From the NCBI GenBank assembly GCA_036265815.1, contig DATAOI010000050.1:1-33675 (forward strand): a DNA stretch of 33,675 bases, given 5' to 3'. The translations under genes were made by a program, and so were the position numbers. A model generated the notes under the pieces. It made no database searches, was not told the origin of the DNA, and saw only the letters and a program-made list of their open reading frames with translations. Below are positions 23,210-31,846 of this stretch, in pieces; positions within the stretch are counted from its first letter, which is position 1; every line of letters starts with the position of its first letter. The DNA is from Gemmatimonadales bacterium. GTDB lineage: Bacteria > Gemmatimonadota > Gemmatimonadetes > Gemmatimonadales > GWC2-71-9.

Positions 23210-25251
23210 GCCGCGGAAGACCGCTTCACGAGTGTGAGGATGGTGTAGACGGCGACCGGCTCGGAGCTCTGGTTGGTCACTTCCACGTCCCACGCCACTA
23301 CCCCCTGCGGCACCTGCCCGTCCACGGTGTCTTTCGCCGTCTTCTGCTTGCAGGTGAGTCGGGCCCGGATGGTGTCGCCCGGGTAGACCGGCTTCACGAA
23401 GCGGAGATTGTCCAGCCCATAGTTGGCCAGGACCGGTCCAGGCGCCGGGTCCACGAAGAGCCCCGCGGCGGCGGAGAGCACGAAGTATCCGTGGGCCACC
23501 CGCCGCTCGAACAGCGAGGCCTTTGCCGCGGCGTCATCCATGTGGGCGTAAAAGAAGTCGCCGCTGATGCCGGCGAAGTTGACCACGTCCGCCTCGGTCA
23601 CGGTCCGGCCGTGGGTCACCCAGGTTTCCCCGATGCGCAGCTCCTCGAAGTGCTTGCGGAACGGATGGATGCCGTCGCTCAGTTGGGGCCCGCCCTGGAC
23701 CCACTGGCGTCCAACCGCCGTGAGTGTGGCGGGCGTGCCCTGCAGCGCCGAGCGCTGCATATAGTGGAGGACACCCCGCACGCCGCCCATCTCCTCCCCA
23801 CCTCCGGCGCGCCCGGGGCCGCCGTGGATCAGCGGCGGGAGCGGCGAGCCGTGCCCGGTGGACTCCTTCGCGTTGTGGCGATTGAGCACCATGAGCCGGC
23901 CGTGATACGCGGCGGTGCCCAGCACGACCTCGCGCGCCACCCCATCGTCCGCCGTGACCACCGAGCCGCAGAGGCTGCCGCGGCCCAGCTTGGCCAGCGC
24001 GACCGCCTCGTCGAGCGCGCGGTACGGCATCACCGTATTCACAGGACCGAACGCCTCCACGTCGTGCGGCTCGGGCTTCCCGAACGGGGTGTCGCAGAAG
24101 TAGAGCAGCGACGGGAAGAAGGCGCCTTTCGCCGGATCGGCGCCCACCACCTCGAACCGATCCGGGTCGCCGTAGACGCGCTCGCAGGTGGCCGCGATCC
24201 GGGCTGCGCTCCCGCCGACCTCGCTCACCTGTGCGCGGCCTGCCAGCGGCCCCATGCGGACCCCGTCCACCGATGGGTCGCCCAACACGGCGCCGGCGAG
24301 CCGCTTGGAGAGCGCCCGGACAACGTCCTCGGTCATCCCCTCCGGCACGATGGTGCGCCGGATGGCGGTGCACTTCTGCCCCGCCTTGACGGTCATCTCC
24401 TTCGCCACCTCTTTGACGAAGAGATCGAACTCCTCGGAGCCCGGCGCAGCATCGGGGCCGAGGATACAGTAATTGAGTGAGTCGGCTTCGAGGTTGAACC
24501 GGACCGATTCACTGATGACGCGCGGGTGACTCTTGAGCTTCCGGCCGGTCGCGGACGACCCGGTGAAGGTGACGACGTCCTGACAGGTCAAGTGGTCGAG
24601 CAAGTCGCCCACGCCGCCGCAGATGATCTGGAGCGCGCCTTCCGGGAGGATGCCGGCGTTCACCATGGTGCGCGCCAGCCGCTCGGCGAGGAACGACGTC
24701 ACGGTGGCCGGTTTGACGATGGCCGGCATCCCGGCGAGAAAGGTGGGCGCGAGCTTCTCCAGCATCCCCCAGCAGGGGAAGTTGAAGGCGTTGATGTGGA
24801 CCGCCACCCCCTCGAGCGGTACGCATAGATGCCGGCCGAGGAAGGAGCCCCCCTTCGAGATTCGCTCCACGGAGCCGTCGACGTAGAAAGTCTCGTCGGG
24901 AAACTCCCGGCGTCCCTGGCTGGCGTACGCGAAGAAGGTGCCGATGCCACCCTCGATGTCGATCCAGGAATCGGCCTTGGTCGCGCCGGTGGCCGCGGAG
25001 ACCTGGTAGAGCTCCTCCTTCCCGGCCATGAGGTGCTGGGCCATGGCCTTGAGCATCCGGGCTCGCTGGTGGAACGTCATCGCCCGAAGCTTCGGCCCGC
25101 CGACCCGGCGGGCGTACTCCACCATGCCCTTGAAGTCGAGGCCCTCGCTGGTCGATTCCGCGATCTTTTCGCCCGTCACGGCGTGGACCAGCTCGGTCGG
25201 TTTGCCGGTCCCTGCTATCCACTGACCCTGCGCGTAACTCTGCAGTCGCAT
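23206..25251 (-). CDS. paaZ: Bifunctional oxepin-CoA hydrolase / semialdehyde dehydrogenase
   Basis: The protein has 681 residues, like PaaZ of E. coli. In the phenylacetate pathway it opens the oxepin-CoA ring and oxidises the resulting aldehyde with NADP+ to 3-oxo-5,6-dehydrosuberyl-CoA. The aldehyde dehydrogenase part spans about 1-520, with FNLEADSLN carrying Glu255 and [10 protein letters not shown] carrying nucleophile Cys294. The MaoC-like hydratase part follows with [12 protein letters not shown], giving Asp565 and His570. All four residues sit at almost the same positions as in the E. coli enzyme. Both domains look complete. It starts 3 bp after the paaY stop and is coupled by GTGA to the aminotransferase. 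Confidence 0.95.
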   Translation of the reverse strand: MRLQSYAQGQWIAGTGKPTELVHAVTGEKIAESTSEGLDFKGMVEYARRVGGPKLRAMTFHQRARMLKAMAQHLMAGKEELYQVSAATGATKADSWIDIEGGIGTFFAYASQGRREFPDETFYVDGSVERISKGGSFLGRHLCVPLEGVAVHINAFNFPCWGMLEKLAPTFLAGMPAIVKPATVTSFLAERLARTMVNAGILPEGALQIICGGVGDLLDHLTCQDVVTFTGSSATGRKLKSHPRVISESVRFNLEADSLNYCILGPDAAPGSEEFDLFVKEVAKEMTVKAGQKCTAIRRTIVPEGMTEDVVRALSKRLAGAVLGDPSVDGVRMGPLAGRAQVSEVGGSAARIAATCERVYGDPDRFEVVGADPAKGAFFPSLLYFCDTPFGKPEPHDVEAFGPVNTVMPYRALDEAVALAKLGRGSLCGSVVTADDGVAREVVLGTAAYHGRLMVLNRHNAKESTGHGSPLPPLIHGGPGRAGGGEEMGGVRGVLHYMQRSALQGTPATLTAVGRQWVQGGPQLSDGIHPFRKHFEELRIGETWVTHGRTVTEADVVNFAGISGDFFYAHMDDAAAKASLFERRVAHGYFVLSAAAGLFVDPAPGPVLANYGLDNLRFVKPVYPGDTIRARLTCKQKTAKDTVDGQVPQGVVAWDVEVTNQSSEPVAVYTILTLVKRSSAA

Positions 25252-25254
25252 GCC

Positions 25255-25875
25255 TTACTCTCCGTCGGCCGGGGCGGCCTGCCTGGTCTCGTGCCACGTC
25301 TGGTAGGACGCCTGCTGCTGGGGGCGGTCGGACGGTACCTGGCGGAGCGGATCAGCCGGCCGAAGCGAGTCGTGCAGCCGCCGCGGCAAGGCCTGGTAGA
25401 GGCGGGTGCCCTCGGTCTTCCACTGGAGCATGGCGTCCGAGACCTGCTTCACTACTCGCGCCGGATTGCCGGCGACCACCGTGCGTGGCGGGATGATCAT
25501 GTCGGCCGGAACGAAGCACAAGGCGCCGACGATCGATTCCGCGCCCACCACCGCCCGATCCATCACCACCGCGTTCATCCCGACCAACGCGTTACGGCCG
25601 ATCCGGGCCCCGTGGACCACGGCACCGTGGCCGATGTGCGCGCTCGCCTCAAGCACGACGGTCACGCCGGGAAACATGTGAATCGTGGAGTTCTCCTGGA
25701 CGTTGCAGCCGTCCTCGATGATCACGCCACCCCAGTCGCCGCGAATCGCCGCGCCCGGTCCGACGTACACGTCCCGCCCGATCACGACGTTGCCGGTCAG
25801 CGTCGCATTGGGATGAATGAAGGCCGACTCATGGACGACGGGGATGAAACCTTCGAAGGCGAAGACGTTGGGCAC
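25255..25875 (-). CDS. paaY: PaaY-like hexapeptide-repeat thioesterase (gamma-carbonic anhydrase fold)
   Basis: The protein has 206 residues from GTG 25875, five bases after the thiolase stop. An earlier in-frame start at 25929 would overlap the thiolase and add unlike sequence. The start PNVFAFEGFIPVVHESAFIHPNA and left-handed beta-helix repeats (NVVIGRDVYVGPGAAIRGDW, IIEDGCNVQENSTIHMFPG, GHGAVVHGARIGRNALVGMNAVV) match PaaY. Metal-binding His residues are in STIH and GHGAVVH. PaaY hydrolyses the dead-end CoA ester formed when ring intermediates rearrange, protecting the pathway. The C-terminal 50 residues are Gln/Arg-rich and variable. Confidence 0.9.
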   Translation of the reverse strand: MPNVFAFEGFIPVVHESAFIHPNATLTGNVVIGRDVYVGPGAAIRGDWGGVIIEDGCNVQENSTIHMFPGVTVVLEASAHIGHGAVVHGARIGRNALVGMNAVVMDRAVVGAESIVGALCFVPADMIIPPRTVVAGNPARVVKQVSDAMLQWKTEGTRLYQALPRRLHDSLRPADPLRQVPSDRPQQQASYQTWHETRQAAPADGE

Positions 25876-25880
25876 GAGCC

Positions 25881-27098
25881 CTATACCCGAGCGATGATCG
25901 TCGCCATGCCCTGGCCCACTCCGACGCACATCGTGCAGAGCGCGTACTGCTTGCCGGTCTGCTTGAGCTCGTGGGCCGCCGTGAGCAGCAGCCGCGCGCC
26001 CGACATGCCGAGCGGGTGCCCCAGCGCGATGGCGCCGCCGTTGGGGTTGAGTCGGGGATCCCGATCGTCGAGGCCGAGCTGCCGGACGCAGGCGAGGACC
26101 TGGGCCGCGAAGGCCTCGTTGAGCTCGATGACGTCCAGGTCAGGGAGGCTGAGCTTGGTCTTGGCCAGGATCCTGCGCGTCGCGGGAACCGGCCCGAGGC
26201 CCATGGTCCGGGGCTCGACGCCCGCGACCGCGGTGGCGACGATGCGCGCCAGCGGTGTGAAGCCGAATTCCTCCACCGCGCGCTCCGAGGCCAGCAGCAA
26301 GGCGCACGCGCCATCGTTGATGCCGGACGAGTTGCCTGCGGTGACGCTCCCCTTGCCGTCGGTCCGGAACGCGGGTTTGAGCTTGCCGAGCCCCTCGAGG
26401 GTCGAGTCGGGGCGGGGGAACTCGTCCTGCGCGAAGAGGCGGCCCGGCTCGCCCCGGGACGCACCCGGCACCGTGACGGGGACGATCTCGGACTGGAATC
26501 GGCAGCGCTGCTGGCTGGCGGCGGTCTTCTGTTGCGACCAGAGGGCGAACTTGTCCTGGTCCGCCCGGCTGATCCCGCTCTCCGTCGCCACATTCTCCGC
26601 GGTCTGGCCCATGGAGTCCACGCCGTAGAGATCGCGCATCCTGGGGTTGACGAAGCGCCAGCCCAGGCTGGTGTCGAACAGCTCCGCGTTCCGGGCGAAC
26701 GCCTGACTCGACTTGGAGAGCACGTAGGGCGCGCGGGTCATCTGCTCGACGCCGCCGGCGATGTAGAGGTCGCCGTCGCCCTCCCGCACGGCCCGGCTCG
26801 CGTTCGCCACCGCGCTCATGCCGCTGGCGCACAGCCGATTGACCGTCTCGCCGGGTACCGAGACCGGCAGCCCGGCGAGGAGCAGCGCCATGCGGGCGAC
26901 GTTGCGATTGTCCTCGCCCGCCTGGTTGGCGCACCCGAGCATCACATCGCCGATCCGCTCCCGATCCAGGTTCGGGTGGCGATCGAGCAGCTTGGTGATG
27001 ACGTGCGCCGCAAGATCATCGGCCCGCACGTGGGCCAGGCTCCCGCCAAAGCTTCCGATCGGCGTACGCACGCCGTCGACCAGAAATACCGGCTTCAT
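25881..27098 (-). CDS. paaJ: 3-oxoadipyl-CoA / 3-oxo-5,6-dehydrosuberyl-CoA thiolase
   Basis: The protein has 405 residues, standard for PaaJ/PcaF thiolases. Catalytic residues are visible: nucleophile Cys90 in NRLCASGM, His361 in GHPLGMSGAR, and Cys391 in CTMCVGVGQG. VMLGCANQAGEDNRNVARM and NPNGGAIALGHP are typical of the PaaJ/PcaF group. It performs the two thiolytic cleavages of the phenylacetate pathway, giving acetyl-CoA and finally succinyl-CoA. It is the first gene of the minus-strand paa operon, with a good -10 box about 30 bp upstream. PcaF (beta-ketoadipate pathway) is the alternative name if context is ignored. Confidence 0.92.
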   Translation of the reverse strand: MKPVFLVDGVRTPIGSFGGSLAHVRADDLAAHVITKLLDRHPNLDRERIGDVMLGCANQAGEDNRNVARMALLLAGLPVSVPGETVNRLCASGMSAVANASRAVREGDGDLYIAGGVEQMTRAPYVLSKSSQAFARNAELFDTSLGWRFVNPRMRDLYGVDSMGQTAENVATESGISRADQDKFALWSQQKTAASQQRCRFQSEIVPVTVPGASRGEPGRLFAQDEFPRPDSTLEGLGKLKPAFRTDGKGSVTAGNSSGINDGACALLLASERAVEEFGFTPLARIVATAVAGVEPRTMGLGPVPATRRILAKTKLSLPDLDVIELNEAFAAQVLACVRQLGLDDRDPRLNPNGGAIALGHPLGMSGARLLLTAAHELKQTGKQYALCTMCVGVGQGMATIIARV

Positions 27099-27130
27099 GG
27101 GCAGTCGTGTTGAGTGGTCATCCGACCCGA

Positions 27131-27159
27131 ATTATAGACCCATGAGCGGCATTGAACCA
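27131..27159 (-). promoter_or_regulatory. Promoter of the minus-strand paa operon
   Basis: On the minus strand a perfect TATAAT occupies 27136-27131. A weak -35 (TGGTTC/GTTCAA around 27159-27152) lies about 16-17 bp upstream. Transcription would start near 27124 and leave a leader of about 25 nt before the thiolase ATG. Confidence 0.5.
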
Positions 27160-27208
27160 CAGAGTCACAGACGACCGTAACACCCTCGGAGGAACCCGCC
27201 GCGAAATG

Positions 27209-27239
27209 CCCGAACCGGTGCACCGGGATACCCGAACCG
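27209..27239. promoter_or_regulatory. Candidate paa operator: palindrome within a direct repeat
   Basis: The perfect palindrome CCGGTGCACCGG (27215-27226) overlaps one of two CCCGAACCG direct repeats (27209-27217 and 27231-27239), which are 22 bp (two helical turns) apart. It lies midway in the 214-bp region between the divergent paa operons, where one bound regulator could control both. No PaaX/PaaR gene is in the window. A -10-like TATTAT at 27275-27280 could serve paaG. Confidence 0.4.
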
Positions 27240-27312
27240 CATTGGCGCCGTGGTCTATGGTCGCAGTTCCGATGTATTATCCACCCTCGCCAACGCGTCG
27301 AGAGGACCATCG

Positions 27313-28098
27313 ATGGCCCATCGGTTCATTCTGTTCGAGGTCGATCATGGCGTCGCGCGCATCACCCTGAACCGACCCGACGTCCTCAACAGCATTCACA
27401 CCGCCATGTCGGGCGAGATCCAGGACGTCCTGGCGCAGGCCGCGCGGGAGCGCGAGATCCGCGCGGTGCTCCTTACCGGCAAGGGACGCGGCTTCTGCGC
27501 CGGCCAGGACCTGGACGAGGTTCGCCCCGGTGCGGCGGTGGATGACTTCGCCGCCCACGCGCGGAAGGTCTACACGCCGTTGGTCCGTGGCCTCCGGACG
27601 CTGGAGAAGCCCGTTATCTGCGCCGTCAACGGGGTCGCCGCCGGAGCGGGGGCGAATCTGGCCCTCGCGTGCGACCTGGTCCTGGCCGCGGAGGAAGCCT
27701 CCTTCGTGCAGGCGTTCGCGAAGATCGGCCTGGTACTGGACACCGGCGGGAGCTTCCTCCTGCCCCGGCTGGTCGGGCTGGCCCGGGCGACGGCGCTCGC
27801 GATGCTGGCCGAGAAGATCACGGCGGCGCAGGCGGTGGAAATGGGGTTGATCTACCGGGCGTACCCGGCCGCGTCGCTCGACGACGAGGCGTCGAAGCTC
27901 GCCCTCCACCTCGCCACCCAACCGACGCTCGGCCTCGGCCTCACGAAGCGGCTGCTGAACGCGTCCTTGGTCAACGACCTGGAAGCGCAGCTCGAGCTCG
28001 AAGCCGAGTGCCAGGGCGCCGCCGGACGCAGCGCGGACTACGCCGAGGGAGTGGCGGCGTTCCTGGCGAAGCGGAAGCCGGTCTTCACCGGACAGTGA
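27313..28098 (+). CDS. paaG: Enoyl-CoA hydratase/isomerase, 1,2-epoxyphenylacetyl-CoA isomerase
   Basis: The protein has 261 residues from ATG 27313, preceded by GAGAGGA. PaaG isomerises the ring epoxide to oxepin-CoA. Crotonase-fold features are LTGKGRGFCAGQDLDE (oxyanion hole), NGVAAGAGANLALACDLVLA and FAKIGLVLDTGGSFLLPRLVG, where the Asp before GG is the catalytic acid of the PaaG group rather than the Glu of ordinary hydratases. Length and motifs match PaaG of known paa clusters. It is the first gene of the plus-strand operon, and its TGA overlaps the paaH GTG. Confidence 0.93.
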   Translation: MAHRFILFEVDHGVARITLNRPDVLNSIHTAMSGEIQDVLAQAAREREIRAVLLTGKGRGFCAGQDLDEVRPGAAVDDFAAHARKVYTPLVRGLRTLEKPVICAVNGVAAGAGANLALACDLVLAAEEASFVQAFAKIGLVLDTGGSFLLPRLVGLARATALAMLAEKITAAQAVEMGLIYRAYPAASLDDEASKLALHLATQPTLGLGLTKRLLNASLVNDLEAQLELEAECQGAAGRSADYAEGVAAFLAKRKPVFTGQ

Positions 28099-29288
28099 CC
28101 CTGCGAGCCACCGATCCAACGGCCGTGTGCGTGGGTGTCCTCGGGGCGGGCCCCATGGGCGGCGGCATCGCACAGGTCGCCGCCGTCGCGGGACACCCGG
28201 TCGTCCTGCAGGACCTCGACGAGGGGGCCATCGTTCGGGCCCGCGCCGGGATCGAAAAGGCGCTGGCTCGGGAGACCGAGAAGGGCCGCTTGACTCAGTC
28301 GGCCGCCGAGGCGGCGCGGGGACGTGTCCGGTACGTGGTGGGCGGCGATATGAGCGGTTTCACGTCCTGTCACCTCGTCATCGAGGCGATCGTCGAGCGG
28401 CTGGGGCCCAAGCGCGAGAGCTTCGCCGCGCTCGAACAGGCGGTCCCGCCGGAGGCGATGCTCGCGACCAACACCTCGGCCCTGTCGATCACCACCATCG
28501 CCGCCGCCTGCCGACGGCCCGAGCGGGTGGTCGGCCTTCATTTCTTCAATCCCGCGCCGATCATGCCGCTGGTGGAGGTGGTGCGCGGGCAGGCGACGCC
28601 GGGGGCGCTGGTCGATGCTGCCTGCGCCCTGATCCAGCGCTGGGGCAAGACCACCGTGGTCGCCTCCGATACCCCCGGCTTCATCGTGAACCGGATCGCC
28701 CGACCCTACTATGGCGAGGCGCTCCGGATCCTGGAGGAAGGCATCGCCGATTGCGCCACCATCGACTGGGCGATGCGGACGCTCGGCGGGTTCAGGATGG
28801 GGCCCTTCGAGCTGATGGACCTGATCGGCAACGACGTCAACTTCGCGGTGACGTCAGCGGTCTACGAGGGGTTCTTCTTCGATCCGCGCTACAAGCCCTC
28901 GCTCACTCAGCGCCGCCTGGTCGATGCCAACCTGCTGGGACGCAAGACCGGCCGGGGCTACTACGATTATCGCAACGGTGCGGTCCCACCGGCACCGAGG
29001 GAGGACGAGGCCCTGGGGCGATCGATCCTGGACCGGATCCTGGCGATGCTGATCAACGAGGCGGTCGACGCCGTCTTCTGGGGCGTGGCCACGCCGGCGG
29101 ACATCGACGTCGCGATGGTGAAGGGGGTCAACTACCCGAAAGGGCTCATCGCGTGGGCGGAGGAGCTGGGGTTTGGGGTCGCGCTCGAGCGGCTGGAGCG
29201 CCTCCAGGCGGAGTACGCTGAGGATCGCTACCGGCCGAGCCCGCTGCTCCGGCGCCTGGCCGCATCCGGTGGAACGCTCCGCGGGTGA
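28095..29288 (+). CDS. paaH: 3-hydroxyacyl-CoA dehydrogenase (3-hydroxyadipyl-CoA dehydrogenase)
   Basis: The protein has 397 residues from GTG 28095 (GTGA overlap with paaG). The NAD-binding loop GAGPMGGG lies at 17-24. ATNTSALSITTIA and GLHFFNPAPIMPLVEVV give catalytic His149, and TPGFIVNRIARPYYGEALRI starts the C-terminal domain. A second, weaker C-terminal dehydrogenase repeat (ILAMLINEAVDAVFWGVA, then DIDVAMVKGVNYPKG) follows, as in PaaH/PaaC-type enzymes. It oxidises 3-hydroxyadipyl-CoA to 3-oxoadipyl-CoA. Many PaaH proteins are about 500 residues; this is the shorter form. Its TGA overlaps the GTG of paaI. Confidence 0.92.
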   Translation: MTLRATDPTAVCVGVLGAGPMGGGIAQVAAVAGHPVVLQDLDEGAIVRARAGIEKALARETEKGRLTQSAAEAARGRVRYVVGGDMSGFTSCHLVIEAIVERLGPKRESFAALEQAVPPEAMLATNTSALSITTIAAACRRPERVVGLHFFNPAPIMPLVEVVRGQATPGALVDAACALIQRWGKTTVVASDTPGFIVNRIARPYYGEALRILEEGIADCATIDWAMRTLGGFRMGPFELMDLIGNDVNFAVTSAVYEGFFFDPRYKPSLTQRRLVDANLLGRKTGRGYYDYRNGAVPPAPREDEALGRSILDRILAMLINEAVDAVFWGVATPADIDVAMVKGVNYPKGLIAWAEELGFGVALERLERLQAEYAEDRYRPSPLLRRLAASGGTLRG

Positions 29289-29740
29289 GCGCCCTGCCGG
29301 CCGACCCGGAGCGGCGCGCGACTGCGGTCGTGAGCCACATGCTGGCGCACGACGAATTCAGTCGGTGGTTGGGCGTCGAGCTCATCGAGGTGGAGCCGAC
29401 CCGGGTGACGATTCGCATGGTGGTACGGGAGGACATGACTAACGGGTTCGGAGTATGCCACGGCGGGGTCACCTTTGCCTTCGCAGATAGCGCCTTCGCC
29501 TTTGCCAGCAATACTGGAGGCCAGGTGAGCGTCAGCATCGAGAACAGCATGACCTACCCCTCGGCCGTCCGGGTGGGGGACGTGCTCGTGGCCGAGGCGG
29601 AGCAGGAGGCCAGCAGCCGGCGCCTGGGGTTTTACCGGGTGCGCGTCACCAGGAACGACGGCCTCGTGGTCGCCCTCTTTCGAGGCACGGTCTACCAGAC
29701 GGACCAGCTGCACGACGTGGGGCACGATGGGAGTGAGTGA
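29285..29740 (+). CDS. paaI: Phenylacetate-pathway hotdog thioesterase PaaI
   Basis: The protein has 151 residues from GTG 29285 (GTGA overlap with paaH). MTNGFGVCHGGVTFAFADSAFAFASN is seen in two parts, FGVCHGGVTF and AFADSAFAFASN, the PaaI signature with the catalytic Asp after the HGG turn. SIENSMTYPSAVRVGDVLVAEA follows. PaaI hydrolyses ring-hydroxylated phenylacetyl-CoA and related CoA esters, rescuing CoA from dead-end products. It overlaps the next gene by 14 bp. It is the second hotdog thioesterase of the locus; PaaY is a third thioesterase with an unrelated fold. Confidence 0.92.
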   Translation: MSALPADPERRATAVVSHMLAHDEFSRWLGVELIEVEPTRVTIRMVVREDMTNGFGVCHGGVTFAFADSAFAFASNTGGQVSVSIENSMTYPSAVRVGDVLVAEAEQEASSRRLGFYRVRVTRNDGLVVALFRGTVYQTDQLHDVGHDGSE

Positions 29741-31832
29741 AGCCCGCGCGCCCGGAGCCCTGGGAGTCGCCTCCGAGCTCGACTGGAAGCGGGTGCTCTA
29801 CCTGTGTCTCGCGTCCCGGGCGATGGACGACATCGAGGAGACCCGCCTGGTCCCCGAGCAGAAGGTGCTCTACCAGTTCTCGGCTCGCGGGCACGAGATG
29901 GCGCAGATCATCCTGGGAAACCTGCTGGACCACCCACACGATGCCGTGGGCGCCTACTACCGGTCGCGACCGATCCTAGTGACCCTCGGCCTGTCCCTCG
30001 AGGATGCCCTGGCATCTCCCATGGGAAAGTCGGGCGGCTTCAGCAACGGCCGGGACATCGGTGTGGTGTGCAACCTGCCGAAGTCGGAGGGTCCCATCGT
30101 GCTCCCGATGTCGGGGGACGTCGGCTCCCAGTACACCCCGACTGCAGGATGGGCGCAGGGTCTGGTCTACCATCGGGAGGTCCTGGGCGACCGCAGCTAC
30201 GACAACTCCATCGCCGCGGTGCTGGGTGGAGAGGCCTCGGTTGCAACCAACGGCTTCTGGTCGGCGCTGACCATCGCTACCACACTCTCGCTGCCGCTCC
30301 TCTTCTATATAGAGGACAACGGCTACGGGATCTCCGTCCCGTCCAGCTTCCAGACGCCAGGAGGCAACGTCGCGGCCAACCTGGCGTCATTTCGCAATCT
30401 CCTGGTGCGCAATGGCGATGGCACCGAGCCCGCGGAGGCCGCCGCTCTGCTTCAGGAAACCGTAGCCCACGTTCGATCCGGGAATGGGCCAGCGTTGCTC
30501 CGGCTCACCGTGCCTCGGTTGAGCGGGCATTCGGCCCAGGACACCCAAGCCTACAAGAGCCAGGAGCGGCTAGCGGTAGAGCAGGCAAACGATCCCCTGC
30601 CCAAACTCTATCGTTTCCTCAAAGCCGGGGTGCTGTCGGAGCCGGAGATCGCGGAGATCGAGGCTCGCGTCAAAGCGGACGTCGATGCCGCCCTCGGCGC
30701 CGCGCTGGCCCGGCCGGAGCCGGAGCCATCCGAGGTGACCCGGTACGTGAACGCCGAGAGCCGGACCGATGGGACGTCCGAGCTCCAGCTGGTGGGCGGG
30801 CTCGCGCCGGCGGGGCATCAGTTTCCGCCGGGAAGCCAAGAGGCGAAGCCCGAGCCCACCCGCATCAACCTGCTCACCGCCATCCGGCGGACGCTGGAGC
30901 ACGAGCTGGCCACCAACCCCAAGATGCTGCTCTTCGGAGAGGACGTAGGGCCCAAGGGTGGGGTGCACGCCGCCACTATGGGGCTGCAGGCCGCCTTCGG
31001 CGAGCGACGGGTGTTCGACACCAGCCTGTCGGAGGAGGGGATCATCGGTCGCGCGGTCGGCCTGGCGCTCTCTGGTCTCCTGCCGGTCGCGGAAATTCAG
31101 TTCCGCAAGTACGCCGACCCGGCCACCGAGCAGCTCAACAACTGCGGCACGATGCGGTGGCGGACGCACAACCGCTTCGCCGCCCCCATCGTGGTGCGGA
31201 TGCCCGGCGGATATGCGCCAAAGTGCGGGGATCCATGGCACAGCGTCTGTGGTGAGGTGTTCTGGGTGCACGCACCCGGATGGCAGGTCTGCATCCCGTC
31301 GAACGCGGAGGACGCCGTGGGCCTCCTGCGCGCCGCGCTCCGAAGCGACAACCCGACGATCTTCTTCGAGCACCGGGCCCTGCTCGATGGGGCATCCGCC
31401 CGGCGGCCGTATCCGGGGGACGACTTCGTGCTCCCGCTGGGTAAGGCCAGGGTCGTCCTCGCCGGCGACCGGCTCACGGTGGTTACATGGGGCGCCATGG
31501 TGGAACGCTGCGAGCGCGCGGCGCGCGAGCTGGAGGGTTCGATCGAAGTGCTCGACCTCCGCACCGTGGCGCCGTGGGACCGGGATGCCGTGCTCGCCTC
31601 GGTCCGGAAGACCCGGCGCTGCCTGATCGTCCACGAAGACACGCTCACGGCCGGATTCGGCGCGGAGGTCGCTGCGGTGGTCGCGGAGCAGGCGTTCCTG
31701 AGCCTCGACGCGCCGATCTCCCGCCTCGCGATTCCGGACGTGCCGACGCCGTACAACCTGGGACTGATGAACGCAGTACTTCCCAGCGTCGAGGGGATCG
31801 CGGCCAAGATGCAGGAACTGCTCGAGTTCTGA
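29727..31832 (+). CDS. 2-oxoacid dehydrogenase E1, fused alpha and beta subunits
   Basis: The protein has 701 residues. Residues 1-330 are the E1-alpha (ThDP) part: VLYLCLASRAMDDIEETRLV, YYRSRPILVTLGLSLEDAL, and the cofactor motif from GGEASVATNGFW to IEDNGYGIS. A linker of about 40 residues leads to the beta part (370-701) with FGEDVGPKGGVH, DTSLSEEGIIGRAVGLAL, AEIQFRKYADPATEQL, GDPWHSVCGEVFWVHAPG and the C-terminal transketolase domain. It matches branched-chain/aromatic-type E1 rather than pyruvate E1 AceE. It decarboxylates a 2-oxoacid and passes the acyl group to E2, whose gene follows 14 bp later. Co-transcription with paaG-H-I suggests phenylpyruvate as substrate; branched-chain 2-oxoacids are the alternative. 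Confidence 0.9.
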   Translation: MGVSEARAPGALGVASELDWKRVLYLCLASRAMDDIEETRLVPEQKVLYQFSARGHEMAQIILGNLLDHPHDAVGAYYRSRPILVTLGLSLEDALASPMGKSGGFSNGRDIGVVCNLPKSEGPIVLPMSGDVGSQYTPTAGWAQGLVYHREVLGDRSYDNSIAAVLGGEASVATNGFWSALTIATTLSLPLLFYIEDNGYGISVPSSFQTPGGNVAANLASFRNLLVRNGDGTEPAEAAALLQETVAHVRSGNGPALLRLTVPRLSGHSAQDTQAYKSQERLAVEQANDPLPKLYRFLKAGVLSEPEIAEIEARVKADVDAALGAALARPEPEPSEVTRYVNAESRTDGTSELQLVGGLAPAGHQFPPGSQEAKPEPTRINLLTAIRRTLEHELATNPKMLLFGEDVGPKGGVHAATMGLQAAFGERRVFDTSLSEEGIIGRAVGLALSGLLPVAEIQFRKYADPATEQLNNCGTMRWRTHNRFAAPIVVRMPGGYAPKCGDPWHSVCGEVFWVHAPGWQVCIPSNAEDAVGLLRAALRSDNPTIFFEHRALLDGASARRPYPGDDFVLPLGKARVVLAGDRLTVVTWGAMVERCERAARELEGSIEVLDLRTVAPWDRDAVLASVRKTRRCLIVHEDTLTAGFGAEVAAVVAEQAFLSLDAPISRLAIPDVPTPYNLGLMNAVLPSVEGIAAKMQELLEF

Positions 31833-31846
31833 TCGAGGAGTCTGGA

